From: Aspidiotus rigidus
Taxonomy: Eukaryota; Arthropoda; Insecta; Hemiptera; Diaspididae
Assembly (NCBI GenBank): GCA_035079385.1
Contig: JAVHKY010000012.1
Span: 434,001 to 498,000, forward strand
DNA length: 64,000 nt
Direction of reading: 5' to 3'
Under the pieces are notes generated by a model. That model had not been told where the DNA came from. It made no database searches and saw nothing but the letters and a program-made list of their open reading frames with translations. A program made the position numbers and the translations under genes. Of the stretch, positions 36,369 to 46,033 are shown one piece after another (the stretch's first letter is position 1; every line of letters starts with the position of its first letter).

Positions 36369-36655
36369 TTCATAGGTTAATTATAGCAAATCAGCTAGGC
36401 TGATAGCCACAAAAATTGTGATTCACGTTTGATTCACGTTGTTTCGCGCAAACAATAAAGATAAACTATACTGGTCTATACTATGGGTTTATGTTACGCG
36501 AGAGAACATGTACGATATGCTTTTTTAGGATCACTGTTACACACGTCTAGTTAATACACTTGCATGGCAAACACTCACATTAATTCATGAATTAAATTAT
36601 TTTTTTATTAATTGATATTTTTAATTTATTTTAATTGTCTAGCACACTGTTTGTT

Positions 36656-37199
36656 TAAACACTAGGTTGAAGAATTTTTCTCTGTCAAATGTAATTACAT
36701 TGATCAAGAGACTGGTTTTTTCCTCTTTGCCTTTGCAACTTCCATCTGTTACCAGAGTTTTCTTCTCTTTGTGCGATTCTCTACGTGTATGGTATTCTCT
36801 ATAGCGCTGTTCTTTGTTACAGTGTTTACCAAACAGTAACTTCCTATCTTCTTTCTCTATCGATATTTTGTGTTCCTTCTTCCTGATGATAAATTTTCTC
36901 CCAGTTTTACTGATGTAGAATCCTTCACACTGCTCAAAACTAAGTTTGTACACTTTGCTCAAGCTTTCCACGTCCTGTTCTTCCGTGTGGCCATTACTGA
37001 TTCTCTTCAACATGAGTGGGTTATTATAAACATTTTTATATTTTTCATTTTTTTTAAATATTTTTTTCGTGTTCGATGAATTTTTTTCTGGTGAATGTGT
37101 CTCTCGGTAAAGTACAGTTGGTGAAATTTTTTCGGTGAAAAAACTTTTGGTGAAGCGGACCCCTCCCAATGTCAACTCATTAGATTGTGACGTCACCAA
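36656..37199 (-). pseudogene. Penelope-like element GIY-YIG fragment, split by the Jockey-like LINE
   Basis: The frame contains NNPLMLKRISN (linker after RT), then KVYKLSFEQCEGFYISKTGR with KFIIRKKEHK, the GIY-YIG endonuclease core of Penelope-like elements. The YIG triplet has become YIS. The frame runs into the LINE at 36656 and resumes at 32277. The reverse transcriptase is absent, so the copy was 5'-truncated. It resembles the copy at 23530-23990. Confidence 0.75.
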
Positions 37200-37229
37200 A
37201 TTGTGACGTCATCAGATACGAGTGGTAGT

Positions 37230-40080
37230 ACAGTGGCAAACTGTGAATTTTTAAGAAAAAATGGCTATTGATGAAAGAAGCATGAAAATTGGTATGGTGG
37301 GCAATGATACCAAAAGAAAATTTTAGAGGTGGGGAGCCCTCCGAAATTCGCCATAAGAGAAGCGGGGTGCCAATTTTGAGGTTCCATCCCCCCTAATCGG
37401 CGTCATTAGGGTCGATTTTACCTATTTTCACCCTCCTGAATACGAATATGTAATTCTAGTCAGGGCTGCTCCCTTAAGGCGACGGGGAATTCAGGTAAGA
37501 GTCGGATACTATCCCTTGAAGTTGGTTGTGATTAATTTGAAGTTTAGATTTAGTTACGATATCCGATAAAGTACAACATTTTGTCTCAACTTTCGTCTGT
37601 CTTGGTGGAGCCGTGTCAATTTGTTATAAAATTAATGTCTAGGTCGTGTGTTTCTGCTCTTACGTTGCTACATCACAAGTCACTCCAATTGAGGCTAGTT
37701 CAATCTTAGTTGCCTAAGAACTCGAACCTGGACTCGCAGAATAAGCAGAAGAAAAAAAAAAAAAATTTCTGGACTCGCAGATTTCTAGATTAGGGTAGCC
37801 TAGCCCAATCTAGTATATTGCATGCTAAGTCAGCACAGCCCAACGAGCATAGACCTAGTATAAGACTAGTAAACTGTATGCTGGATCTAGTTTAGGCCTA
37901 GTACAGCTTAACTATGAGGTAGGCCACAGTACGCCTAGCATAGGGCTAAACTGTATGCTAGGCCTAGTTTAAAGCTGCTATAGCCTAGAAAATTTGGCGA
38001 CATTAGGTGAAGCAGAAAACACGCACATAACGGGCCTCTTCTTGAAGTGGATAGACATAAACTGGAGGCGCGTAAAACCTTATTAGCCAAAAGAACCTGA
38101 CAAGAGCTCAAAAGCTCAATTGTAGACAATTCTATTTGTACTGTAAAAGGAATGAAAAAATCATAATCATTGAATCACTTTCTATATGTTGACAATAATT
38201 AGAGAACACGTAGGTTTATACATTCACAACTAAAGCTGGTGTAGGCGACTGAGAGCGTCGAGAAGGGCATCTCATGACCGGAAACAAAAGTCATAAAGAA
38301 GTGTACCACGAAGTTTCGCGCTCCATTAATTTGTGCAAGTGAAAATTGAGAGTGATCATCTTCCGCATCGTTTGAGGTTTCGTCCACGTTTCTTCGCGAT
38401 AATTAAAATAAAGTGTTGCACAAGAGTTCTATTGATTCACGGTATCAATTAGAAAGGGGGAGGAAAATCCGTGTATATGCAGAGTAGAGCGAGCGAAAAA
38501 ACTTAAGAACAATAAGTTGTTGCACGGAGTCATACGATATAATATCTTTTTCCCCCAAAAAAATCAACTGTTGTAAATGGCGTATAAAACGATGTTACAA
38601 AGAGGTGAATTGTTTTTCGACGTTTCTGTCGGTCCTCACTTTAGACTTTTGTATTTGAATATTTCCACTTCGGCATTTTTTTAGAAATTTAACTCTTCCG
38701 CACTGAAAAATGATAACCCGGAAGGAGGATGAAAGAGAAAAAAGGATACGATTCGTATATTCCATAAATTTCTAATCTGTCTCATGAAATTATTTCAAGT
38801 TTGTATGTTTAATACGAGGAAGAGTGACTTTTCTCATATCAACAATGTGCAAAGAATTCAATTCTCATATTCTCAAGTCAAGAAAACACTGAAAATGAAA
38901 GAAAAACACAGTACAGACATGCACTAATTCCACCTGCCACTAGCTAGTAGCAGGTGTACAACGTCTGGTTGTGGAGTGAAAGAAGAGTCAGTGTTTACTT
39001 CTGTCGTGATTTGTCCGTTCCACAAGTAAAAATAAGGATAAGGTATCCGCTGAAGATGATTCGCTTTTGAAAATTCTACTGTTTTACACAACCCCAAACT
39101 TGTTATAGCAGTCCCCGATAAACTTTCCGTTATTTAAAACAATATATTTCGCGCGGTTACATTTTCTTCGAACTTCGCGACTTAAAAGCAAAGTTTCTAC
39201 GAAGTACGATGCTTAGAAGAAATTTCACGGATAGGGTGTACGAGTATCGTACTTCTCGACAGTAAATGTAATGTCTGATTGACAATACAACGCCTCCTAA
39301 TTTTGAAGCTAACCTTGAAAGGCTGGCGGTTTTCATTTTTGTTGCACACTGGCGGGGAAAACTTTGAGAACGGAATTCGATTTGACTAAATTATAATCTT
39401 TGACAATACATGAATGGATTTCGCGAGGACAAAAAGCTCGAAAATGAAAATCGAGCTGAGAGAATTCGATGGCAAGTAATTTTCTTCTTTAACTTTTCGA
39501 TCCGAAAAAACAAACATCGTCCTGGTCGACGCGGTTAGAATTGTTTGTTTTTACAATTTCTCTTCATCAAAAAAGATTCTTCCATTCATTATTTCCCAAT
39601 ACGCCTCACAAATATCGTAACTTTTTTTTCTCGTCTTTTTGTTTTCGCGAAAATTCTATAGGTTTTGTTTTCTACACCGAAGTTTCCGCCGTCCTTCTTG
39701 CTTATTTTTTTCTGTATCTTTACTAAAGAGATATACTTTTCTAATTTACTCCTTTCATTTCGCTTGTTTTTCCTTCTGCAGTGATTCAAATATATATTTG
39801 TATGAGAAAAGGAAAATTCTTTCTTCATTCGTACACGAAACAAAAGAACAGTGAACAATGTTTTTACATTTTTCGGTAATATGAATCTTCCAAATGAATC
39901 TACCGCTTGATTTAAGATAACCCTTCTTCAGCAGGGGCCGAATAATGTGTAGGATTATGTGGTTTGGCTTCGGATATTTCACATCTTAGAATACTTACAG
40001 CAACAATCTGGTACTGCCGAATGTTTATGGTGTAACAAATCTGTATAAGCTCGTGAATGGTGTAAAAAAAAGTGATGTTC
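37230..40080. other. Gene-free interval with dispersed AGGCCTAG motifs
   Basis: TGACGTCA sites occur at 37190-37215. CTAGGCCTAGTTTA-type motifs cluster at 37790-37990, as at 4420 and 40600. The rest holds only short frames without domains. Confidence 0.45.
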
Positions 40081-40359
40081 TGGCGTAGCCAAATAAATGA
40101 AGATCATGTTTCATGTCTTTCATAGGGTAGCATACTAGTTCGTCTTTGTCATACTTGCCATCTGGGAGTACCGCCTTCTTGATCGGAACAGGTGAGTGAG
40201 CCCCCTTCTTGGACTAGTATAAGTCTACTTTGGAATATTTCAAGTTGATAGCTTTCGAGGGGCTCACTCGCTCCTGGGCCCCCTGGTTTCAAATAGACGG
40301 CTGGGGTGCCATTAAGGACATTAAAAAGATGAAACCTAGTCCATTCGATACCGAATTAA

Positions 40360-41440
40360 GGCGGAGAAGGAGTTAGGAAATTTTAGACCTGTAAGCTATT
40401 GCGTATCTGGTTCATTGAAGGGGCCAAGCCAACTGGTGTATGAAGCATTGCATGCCTAGTTACTTGAGGGGGCTATCCTAATTCGGATTATGTCATGTAT
40501 CATTTTTCAAGCCATAGAACAGGTTCCCCACGTTCCTCGTTTAACAATGATAAGGTCCATACAGCAGATAAATTTACTCCTTCTACTAGCTTTAAACTAG
40601 GCCTAGCAAAGGGCCCAGGTTACACTATGCTATACTCGTCTTAAACTGGGCTTAGCACACAATATACCAGATTATACTAGATTTCTGCCTTCTTCCCATT
40701 GATGGCCTCATAATCCTTGACTTAATCCAGAAATCTGCAGTTCCGAGAAAAAAAGGAGTATTGAGTTACTAATTTGAGGAAGTCGCGGATGTTGATGACG
40801 TCATACAGAGGTTTAAGCTGGTTCATGTCTTTACTGTGCCTTTATCCACCATCTAAAATTATTGTCTTAACTGATACCTGGATCGAGCAACTGTAAGAAG
40901 ATTTGGCTCCGCTAGAACATTTTGAGCGGGGAACCCGCTATCCCATTTGTTTGGGGTACTTTCAGGAAATTTTCGTCCGCGAGCGCGGGCGCGAGCGATC
41001 CAAGGTTGATGACGTCATAAGGCAAGGTTGACGACCTTACGGAGGGGAGTTGGAAAAACTTTCACTCTCGAGCTACATATATAGGAGAGGAAATTTAGAA
41101 TAATTTCGACCTCTCATATATGATAGGTGGGGGACTAAGGAAATTTTCGTCCGCGATCGCGAGCGGTCCAACGTCACGAGGTTGATGACTCACAAGGTTG
41201 ATGACGTCACGAAGAGGGGGGAGTTAGAAAAATTTCGACTCTTGAGCTATTTATGATAGGAAGGGGGCTCAGAATAATTTAGATTTCCAAGCTATTTATG
41301 ATAAGAGGGGGACTTGGGAGAATTTCCACTCTCGAGCTATATATGATATGAGAGAAACTTAGAATAATATCGACCTTTAAGCTTTATAGGATAGGAGGGG
41401 GACTTGAAAAATGTCGACTCTCGAGCTAAATATGATAGGA
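40360..41440. repeat. Dispersed repeat family A cluster
   Basis: CATAGAACAGGTTCCCCACGTTCCTCGTTTAAC (about 40505-40538, minus orientation) and several GACTTGGAAAAATTTCGAC..CTATATATGATAGGAGGGGG units (41040-41430) match the family. TGACGTCAT sites are frequent (40795, 41010, 41205). The Polinton element lies just beyond, at 41898. Confidence 0.65.
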
Positions 41441-41891
41441 TTTTCTATATGTTTTACTTTTTGGAAGAACTTCCGCAGTGGAATACGGGTCTTGCGGGTT
41501 CCCCGCTCACCATTGTAAAACTTGCAACGGCATCCTAATGTTGTTTGACAATTTCTGTCTCTGCTCACTCCACTCGGAAAAAAATGGAGAAAGAATATGC
41601 AAAAACAGTTTCAATTTTTTTGACCTTTAGCCCCTCCTGAAGAAAAAATACAGGTCCAGATCCGCTCTAGACAATTGAATCCAAAACGATTGATTGTCGT
41701 TGCTCCATTTTCATATTTGTTCGGTGATCTCGAAGGCTGATTTTATCTAATGGTTGTTTTTTCTTACCTTCTTGCTTTTAAATTTAGAAGGACAGGAAGC
41801 TAGTTTTAACATTGAACTTACCTGAAAACACACAGACAAAAGCATAAATTAGTATCTAAATCTTGACAATGCAATGGAAATAAAAGTACAC

Positions 41892-41897
41892 AAAGTA
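41892..41897 (+). repeat. Target-site duplication of the Polinton element (left)
   Basis: AAAGTA directly precedes the left terminal inverted repeat and is repeated exactly after the right one (54636-54641). Six base pairs is the duplication length known for Polintons. Confidence 0.9.
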
Positions 41898-42808
41898 AGT
41901 AGTAAGGTCCCCCCTTCGGTACACCTGTACCGAAAGGGTGACTGTATGGAAAAAAAATATTTGGAAAAAAAAAATTGAAAAAAAAATAATAAAAAAAAAT
42001 TGAAAAAAAAATAAAAATAAAAATAAAAAATAATTATATTATTTCAACCTTCGCCACGAGCCTACACCTGTACCGAAAGGGTGACTGTATGGAAAAAAAA
42101 TATTTGGGAAAAAAAAAATTGAAAAAAAAAATAATAAAAAAAAATTGAAAAAAAAATTAAAATAAAAATAAAAAATAATTATATTATTTCAACCTTCGCC
42201 ACGAGCCTAGAACTGTACCGAAAGGGGGACTGTATAAAAAAATAAAAAATTGAAAAAAATTAAAAATTAAAAAAAAAAAAAAATAAAATAAAAAATAATT
42301 ATATTATTTCAACCTTCGCCACGAGCCTAGAACTGTACCGAAAGGGGGACTGTATAAAAAAATAAAATAATAAAAAAAATTAAAAATTAAAAAAAAATAA
42401 ATAAAATAAAAAATAAATATATTGTTTTATATGTCAGTGTGAGCCTAGAACTGTACCGAAAGGGGGACTGGATGAAAAAAGTATATCTAATAAGTCTAGA
42501 AGTGTACCGAAAGGGTGACTGAATAAATAAATAAAAATAAATAAATTAATTAATTAATTAAAAAAATAAAATAAAAATAAAAATATATTATTTCAAACAC
42601 CCAATGAGTCTAGAAGTGTACTGAAAGGGGGACTACATGGAAAAAGATGTTTTTCTTTTTTTAGACCTACCTACCTACCTCTATCAGTGAACCATGTTTA
42701 CAGGATAAGCTTTCAAAAGCAAATGAATACTTTTTTCAGGATACACCTACTTATATACCTACTTTTTGATGAAAATTATCCACTCTGATTTTATTAAAGG
42801 ACAGTAAT
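41898..42808 (+). repeat. Left terminal inverted repeat of the Polinton element
   Basis: Matches 53984-54635 in reverse complement. It is made of seven units, each starting with CTGTACCGAAAGGG(T/G)GACTG (near 41925, 42066, 42214, 42333, 42450, 42501, 42614) separated by A/T-rich low-complexity sequence. A unique stretch of about 190 bp precedes the inner boundary at ACAGTAAT. It is longer than the right repeat by about two units. TTCGGTACA-CC-TGTACCGAA forms a perfect palindrome near the tip (41915-41934). Confidence 0.92.
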
Positions 42809-42859
42809 ATTTCAACTCTTTGTCTGCACAACCACAAAAATCAAAATCACATCTACATT

Positions 42860-43015
42860 CACATAGACAGTGGTCGTTTTTCGTCGATTTTGGTCGTTTT
42901 CAGTCGAAATTGGCTCTTTTTGGTCGTTTTTAGTCGATTTTGGTTGTTTTTAGTCGAAATTGGCTCTTTTTGGTCGTTTTTAGTCGAAATTGGCTCTTTT
43001 TGGTCGTTTTTATTT
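42860..43015 (+). repeat. TCGA-motif block at the 3' end of the Polinton gene set
   Basis: At least five alternating copies of TTGGTCGTTTTTAGTCGAAA / TTGGCTCTTTT. The same motif occurs between other Polinton genes (44635-44715 and 47925-48065). Confidence 0.85.
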
Positions 43016-43078
43016 TGCTTGATTTTGGTGAAATAAAACTACGAGTAGATTGGATGTCCCGGATGAGGAGAAAATTTT

Positions 43079-43759
43079 CTAGATATATCTCAGGTCGAGT
43101 AATTCATCGTCATTGTCCTCGTCGCTGTATCTTCCAGGTTGTGGCATATAGTAATCACTATCTGTTGTGTAGTATGAATAGTCACTCTCGCTCTCGCTCT
43201 CACCCAGTTCTGATGAGTTGTATGATTGTAATAGTTCGTATTCAACTAATTTTTGTAGAGTTTGATATAGGTCTGCAGTGATGATTCTACATTCCGTAAG
43301 ACAGTTGCAATAGAGTGGGAAATCAGTGATAGTTTCAGTGGAACATGTACATTCTTTACATGTATCTGGACAAAAACAAAATCGATCTGTATGAACGTGA
43401 TAAATTGGTACTACTTCGACAAATTTCTTACCATTGTACATTACAAACCCAGTATTTTCAGGTATAGAGTTTGGGGAGATGCGTATAGTAATATTATTTA
43501 GAACTAGTGTCTGAAATGTCTCATCAATTTCGAATGAATCACCACCATCCAATACACCTCCCTTAACATCTGTATGGTAGCAAATAATATTGTATATTAC
43601 ATTCGGTACCATATCTCGCACATGTTTCAATGGTCTGTAAATTTTATTACAATCTGGTCTATCGCATTTGTAGGAGTAATTTTTTTCAATGTTTTTAAAT
43701 GCTTTTTTAGGATCGATATGAATTTGTTGAATAGCTCGTAAAATATTTGGTTGCGCCAT
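43079..43759 (-). CDS. Cys-rich protein with acidic tail, unknown function
   Basis: About 226 residues from the first ATG (the open frame begins seven codons earlier at a TTG). It contains many cysteines: a CDRPDC pair near the N-terminus, then a central cluster with FCFCPDTCKECTC and YCNCLTEC, which could bind zinc. The C-terminal 50 residues are Ser/Glu/Asp/Tyr-rich and strongly acidic. I do not recognise the family. It is the last gene of the minus-strand series, next to the integrase, in the place where small accessory genes of such elements usually lie. The intact frame and conserved-looking Cys spacing favour a real gene. Confidence 0.65.
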   Translation of the reverse strand: MAQPNILRAIQQIHIDPKKAFKNIEKNYSYKCDRPDCNKIYRPLKHVRDMVPNVIYNIICYHTDVKGGVLDGGDSFEIDETFQTLVLNNITIRISPNSIPENTGFVMYNGKKFVEVVPIYHVHTDRFCFCPDTCKECTCSTETITDFPLYCNCLTECRIITADLYQTLQKLVEYELLQSYNSSELGESESESDYSYYTTDSDYYMPQPGRYSDEDNDDELLDLRYI

Positions 43760-43811
43760 GTAAGCTGTCTCATAAGACAATGAGTTTAATTATCACATCT
43801 CCTCCTTTATA

Positions 43812-44720
43812 TTAAAATTTACTTTTTTGGAGTTCTTGTTTATAAAATTTACCTAAAATTTTCTCACCATCCAGAGATTCTATGGTATAAGTGATAGGAT
43901 CTGTATAGTGGATAGCGGTTACAACAAAAATTTCTCTCGTCCAATTACGTACATATTTATTTGTAAAAATATCCTTCTTTTTAGTTATTCTCACACGGTT
44001 ACCTATTTGAAAAGTAGGTCTTTGTAATTGAAATTTTTCCAGAGGGTACATACGATTATAAACGTTTTCTTCATTTTTCTTCAAGGACGCTTCAACAGGA
44101 GTCATACCTATAGTTCGATGTATACTTTTCTCATTATACTGTTTCAGAATAGAGGGTAAAATTTTAATCCATTGAAAATTTCCATTAATTTCGAAGTGTA
44201 GACGTAATTTGTTGTTCAACGATTTATTGAAACGTTCCACAATAGAAGATTTCTTCTCACTAAATACATGATAAATTTGTATATGATATTTTCCCAATAG
44301 TTTTTTTAGCCTCGAATTTACAAATTCTTTTCCTAAGTCGGTATTTAGTAAACAAGGTCTCCTTTTACTCTTTAAAAGTACTTGTTCAAAAGCATCCCGT
44401 ACTGCAGATCCAGTTTTTTTCTTCAGAGGTACAGACCACGCATACTTTGAAAACATATCTATTATATTTAGAATATATTTAAAATTGAGGTTGTCTTTAG
44501 AATATCGCGACATAATTAATAAGTCTGCAGCCCAGATTTGATCTATTCCTTTCACAATGATACGACGTGTTTTAAAATTCTTAATCACTTTTTTATGCAA
44601 TTCTTGCGCGAGTAATTCGTTTTTTTTTTGTCGTTTTTGGTCTTTTTTGACCGTTTTTAAGTGAATCTGGCTTTTTTTGGTCGATTTCAGTCGGTTCTGG
44701 TTGTTTCTGGTTGTTTTCAT
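43812..44720 (-). CDS. Polinton integrase (retroviral-type, rve superfamily)
   Basis: A 302-residue DDE enzyme that joins the element ends to host DNA and makes the 6-bp duplication. The catalytic residues are D66 (QIWAADL), D128 (LLNTDLGKEF) and E162 (SIVERFNKSLNN), with 33 residues between the second Asp and the Glu. YILNIIDMFSKYAW and an NEKSIHRTIGMTPVEA motif are typical of the family. A C-terminal SH3-like domain spans about 237-298 (IGNRVRITK...). There is no N-terminal HHCC zinc finger. Residues 1-35 are Lys/Gln-rich and are encoded by the TCGA-motif repeat, so the functional core probably starts near residue 36. Confidence 0.93.
   Translation of the reverse strand: MKTTRNNQNRLKSTKKSQIHLKTVKKDQKRQKKNELLAQELHKKVIKNFKTRRIIVKGIDQIWAADLLIMSRYSKDNLNFKYILNIIDMFSKYAWSVPLKKKTGSAVRDAFEQVLLKSKRRPCLLNTDLGKEFVNSRLKKLLGKYHIQIYHVFSEKKSSIVERFNKSLNNKLRLHFEINGNFQWIKILPSILKQYNEKSIHRTIGMTPVEASLKKNEENVYNRMYPLEKFQLQRPTFQIGNRVRITKKKDIFTNKYVRNWTREIFVVTAIHYTDPITYTIESLDGEKILGKFYKQELQKSKF
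44635..44715 (-). repeat. TCGA-motif block overlapping the integrase 5' end
   Basis: TTGGTCGATTTCAGTCGGTT and TTTTTTGGTC/TTTTTGACCG copies of the motif at 42860-43015 and 47925-48065. Here it is read as the first codons of the integrase. Confidence 0.75.
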
Positions 44721-44813
44721 GTCTGGAAAAACGTAATTTAAAAGTATAAACTGACGAACGTATTTTTGTTAGACAATGACAATAAAAATTACAAAATATT
44801 TTTCTGCACATAT

Positions 44814-45146
44814 CTATTCCATCAAGAATTTTAAACATAAATGACCACAAATCACTTCATCAATTTGTTGGTCCTGTTCGCTATTAAAAAATATCACACT
44901 ATTTATAAAGTATTTCTGTATTTCAGTAGGAGGACCGACTCCAAAACTATCGTAATACTGTACTGTTGATCCCATCTTTCTGTATGCTACCCAATGTGAA
45001 CCACCACCAATGCTCAAATCCATATTGACAACAGCTGATTCATTTTTACGTGGACCTGTTCTAGGTAGTGTATCTCGCATAAAAACACCTCGGAAATGAG
45101 GAATACCCAACTTTTTTGCATAAAATAGTATATCAAAATTGCTCAA
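44814..45146 (-). CDS. Adenain-like cysteine protease, no ATG start
   Basis: A 110-residue maturation protease of the adenovirus endopeptidase family (C5-like), expected to process capsid proteins. The residues present are His51 (GGGSHWVAY), Asp66 (YYDSFG), Gln93 and Cys100 (VICGHLCL); the Gln-Cys spacing of seven is that of adenain. FRGVFMRD near the start is characteristic of arthropod elements. No ATG exists before the conserved region: the frame enters from upstream through an A13 run inside the end of the PLA2-like gene. It is therefore probably made as a fusion by frameshift or slippage, or it was cut off by a one-base lesion. The coordinates begin at a TTG used only as a marker. Confidence 0.87.
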   Translation of the reverse strand: MSNFDILFYAKKLGIPHFRGVFMRDTLPRTGPRKNESAVVNMDLSIGGGSHWVAYRKMGSTVQYYDSFGVGPPTEIQKYFINSVIFFNSEQDQQIDEVICGHLCLKFLME

Positions 45147-46033
45147 TGGAGTTTTTTTTTTTTTAACATCAATTCTTTCAAAAGACCATTTCCTGACGTA
45201 GATTTTTTATTCAAGTATATACCTTTTCCTTCCATAGCGCGATTATGACGGATTTTTTCCTCGAGTAAACGATTATTTGTTTTTTTATTTTCATAAGCGT
45301 TATAAATATTACTGGTTAATGAACCAAGTGCAGCGATAGCAGGAGCGGCAGCTAATAAACCTGGTAGGAAACCCCCTTGTTTATAATACTGTAACTGTTT
45401 AGCGGATAATTTCAATTTAATTGTAGTCTGTCCTTCTTTTTGAGCTTTTTTTAATTTTTTTATCTGATATACAGTAAGAGGAAGAGAAGTTTCATTCATT
45501 ACAGACTCTTTTGTTCGTGATAAATTTATGTCTATTTCAATAGGTTTTCTATGTTCAGAAGCAGAGGTAATAGCTAACTTATGGTACTCTTTTAAATTTA
45601 CAGGATGGGATGTATATCGCGACTTTGTCTGATTTTTCTTCTCCAATCCAGCTCCCAGTGCTCGTTTAGCTTTCATTGTGTTTGTGGTTAACCAAGCCAT
45701 AGCTTTCTCACCTACACTCGCATCAGGGGCTTTCACTCTGGCCCAAGCGGCTTCTTCTAAAATTTTATCAGAGGCGTGACGATCGGATAAAGAATTTGAT
45801 TTACTGTATGCTATATCATGATTCATGGCAGCCTCATCTAGTTTATTTTTAGGTTTAATTCCCTTTTCAAGTCTCAACTCTAAATTAGTACCAGGACCCA
45901 GGTACGAATAATTTCCCGGATGGGCCTCAAACGGAAGATTATTTATCAAAGAATTTAGAAACCCCTTCCCTGAAACAGGTTTAGGAAATAATTTTTTAAT
46001 CGCGTCATTGCGTTTGTCTTTGTAATTTATCAT
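45143..46033 (-). CDS. PLA2-like protein (parvovirus VP1-unique-region type)
   Basis: A 296-residue protein. The phospholipase A2-like core has YLGPGT (44-49) for calcium binding and the catalytic pair HDIAY (72-76). This fold, shared with the VP1 unique region of parvoviruses, is thought to breach endosomal membranes. A hydrophobic Gly/Ala segment lies near 215-245 (GGFLPGLLAAAPAIAALGSL). MEGK-G at 267-271 fits the adenain cleavage rule (M/I/L)xGx|G. Its ATG overlaps the stop of the upstream gene as ATGA (46030-46033). The last codons include four AAA from the A13 run, beyond which the protease frame continues in another phase. Confidence 0.87.
   Translation of the reverse strand: MINYKDKRNDAIKKLFPKPVSGKGFLNSLINNLPFEAHPGNYSYLGPGTNLELRLEKGIKPKNKLDEAAMNHDIAYSKSNSLSDRHASDKILEEAAWARVKAPDASVGEKAMAWLTTNTMKAKRALGAGLEKKNQTKSRYTSHPVNLKEYHKLAITSASEHRKPIEIDINLSRTKESVMNETSLPLTVYQIKKLKKAQKEGQTTIKLKLSAKQLQYYKQGGFLPGLLAAAPAIAALGSLTSNIYNAYENKKTNNRLLEEKIRHNRAMEGKGIYLNKKSTSGNGLLKELMLKKKKLH
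45147..45170 (-). promoter_or_regulatory. A13 run at the PLA2/protease frame junction
   Basis: Plus-strand T13 at 45152-45164, giving A13 in the mRNA. The PLA2 frame reads four AAA codons and stops nine bases later at TGA. The protease frame reads through the same run in the -1 phase without any stop. Such runs promote ribosomal or polymerase slippage. Equally, a one-base length change or sequencing error here would explain the split. Confidence 0.6.

Larger units (their letters stand above)
32278..36655 (-). mobile_element. Jockey-like LINE, near full length, 13-bp target duplication
   Basis: The element runs on the minus strand: a 5' leader of about 290 bp (36655-36369), ORF1, ORF2, a short 3' UTR and a poly-A tail (T-run 32276-32292). 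TAAACACTAGGTT is present on both sides (32265-32277 and 36656-36668), marking target-primed insertion. The target is a Penelope-like fragment, so this insertion is younger than that copy. Length of about 4.4 kb fits the Jockey clade. One nonsense codon in ORF1 is the only lesion I see. Confidence 0.88.

Noticed and set aside
41930..42600. CRISPR-like array of regularly spaced CTGTACCGAAAGGG units
   Set aside because: Spacers are A/T low-complexity and similar to each other, the units form the inverted end of a eukaryotic transposon, and no cas genes exist.
44593..44850. 85-codon minus-strand frame overlapping the integrase start and protease end
   Set aside because: It is an alternative frame across real genes and the TCGA-motif block; no independent support.
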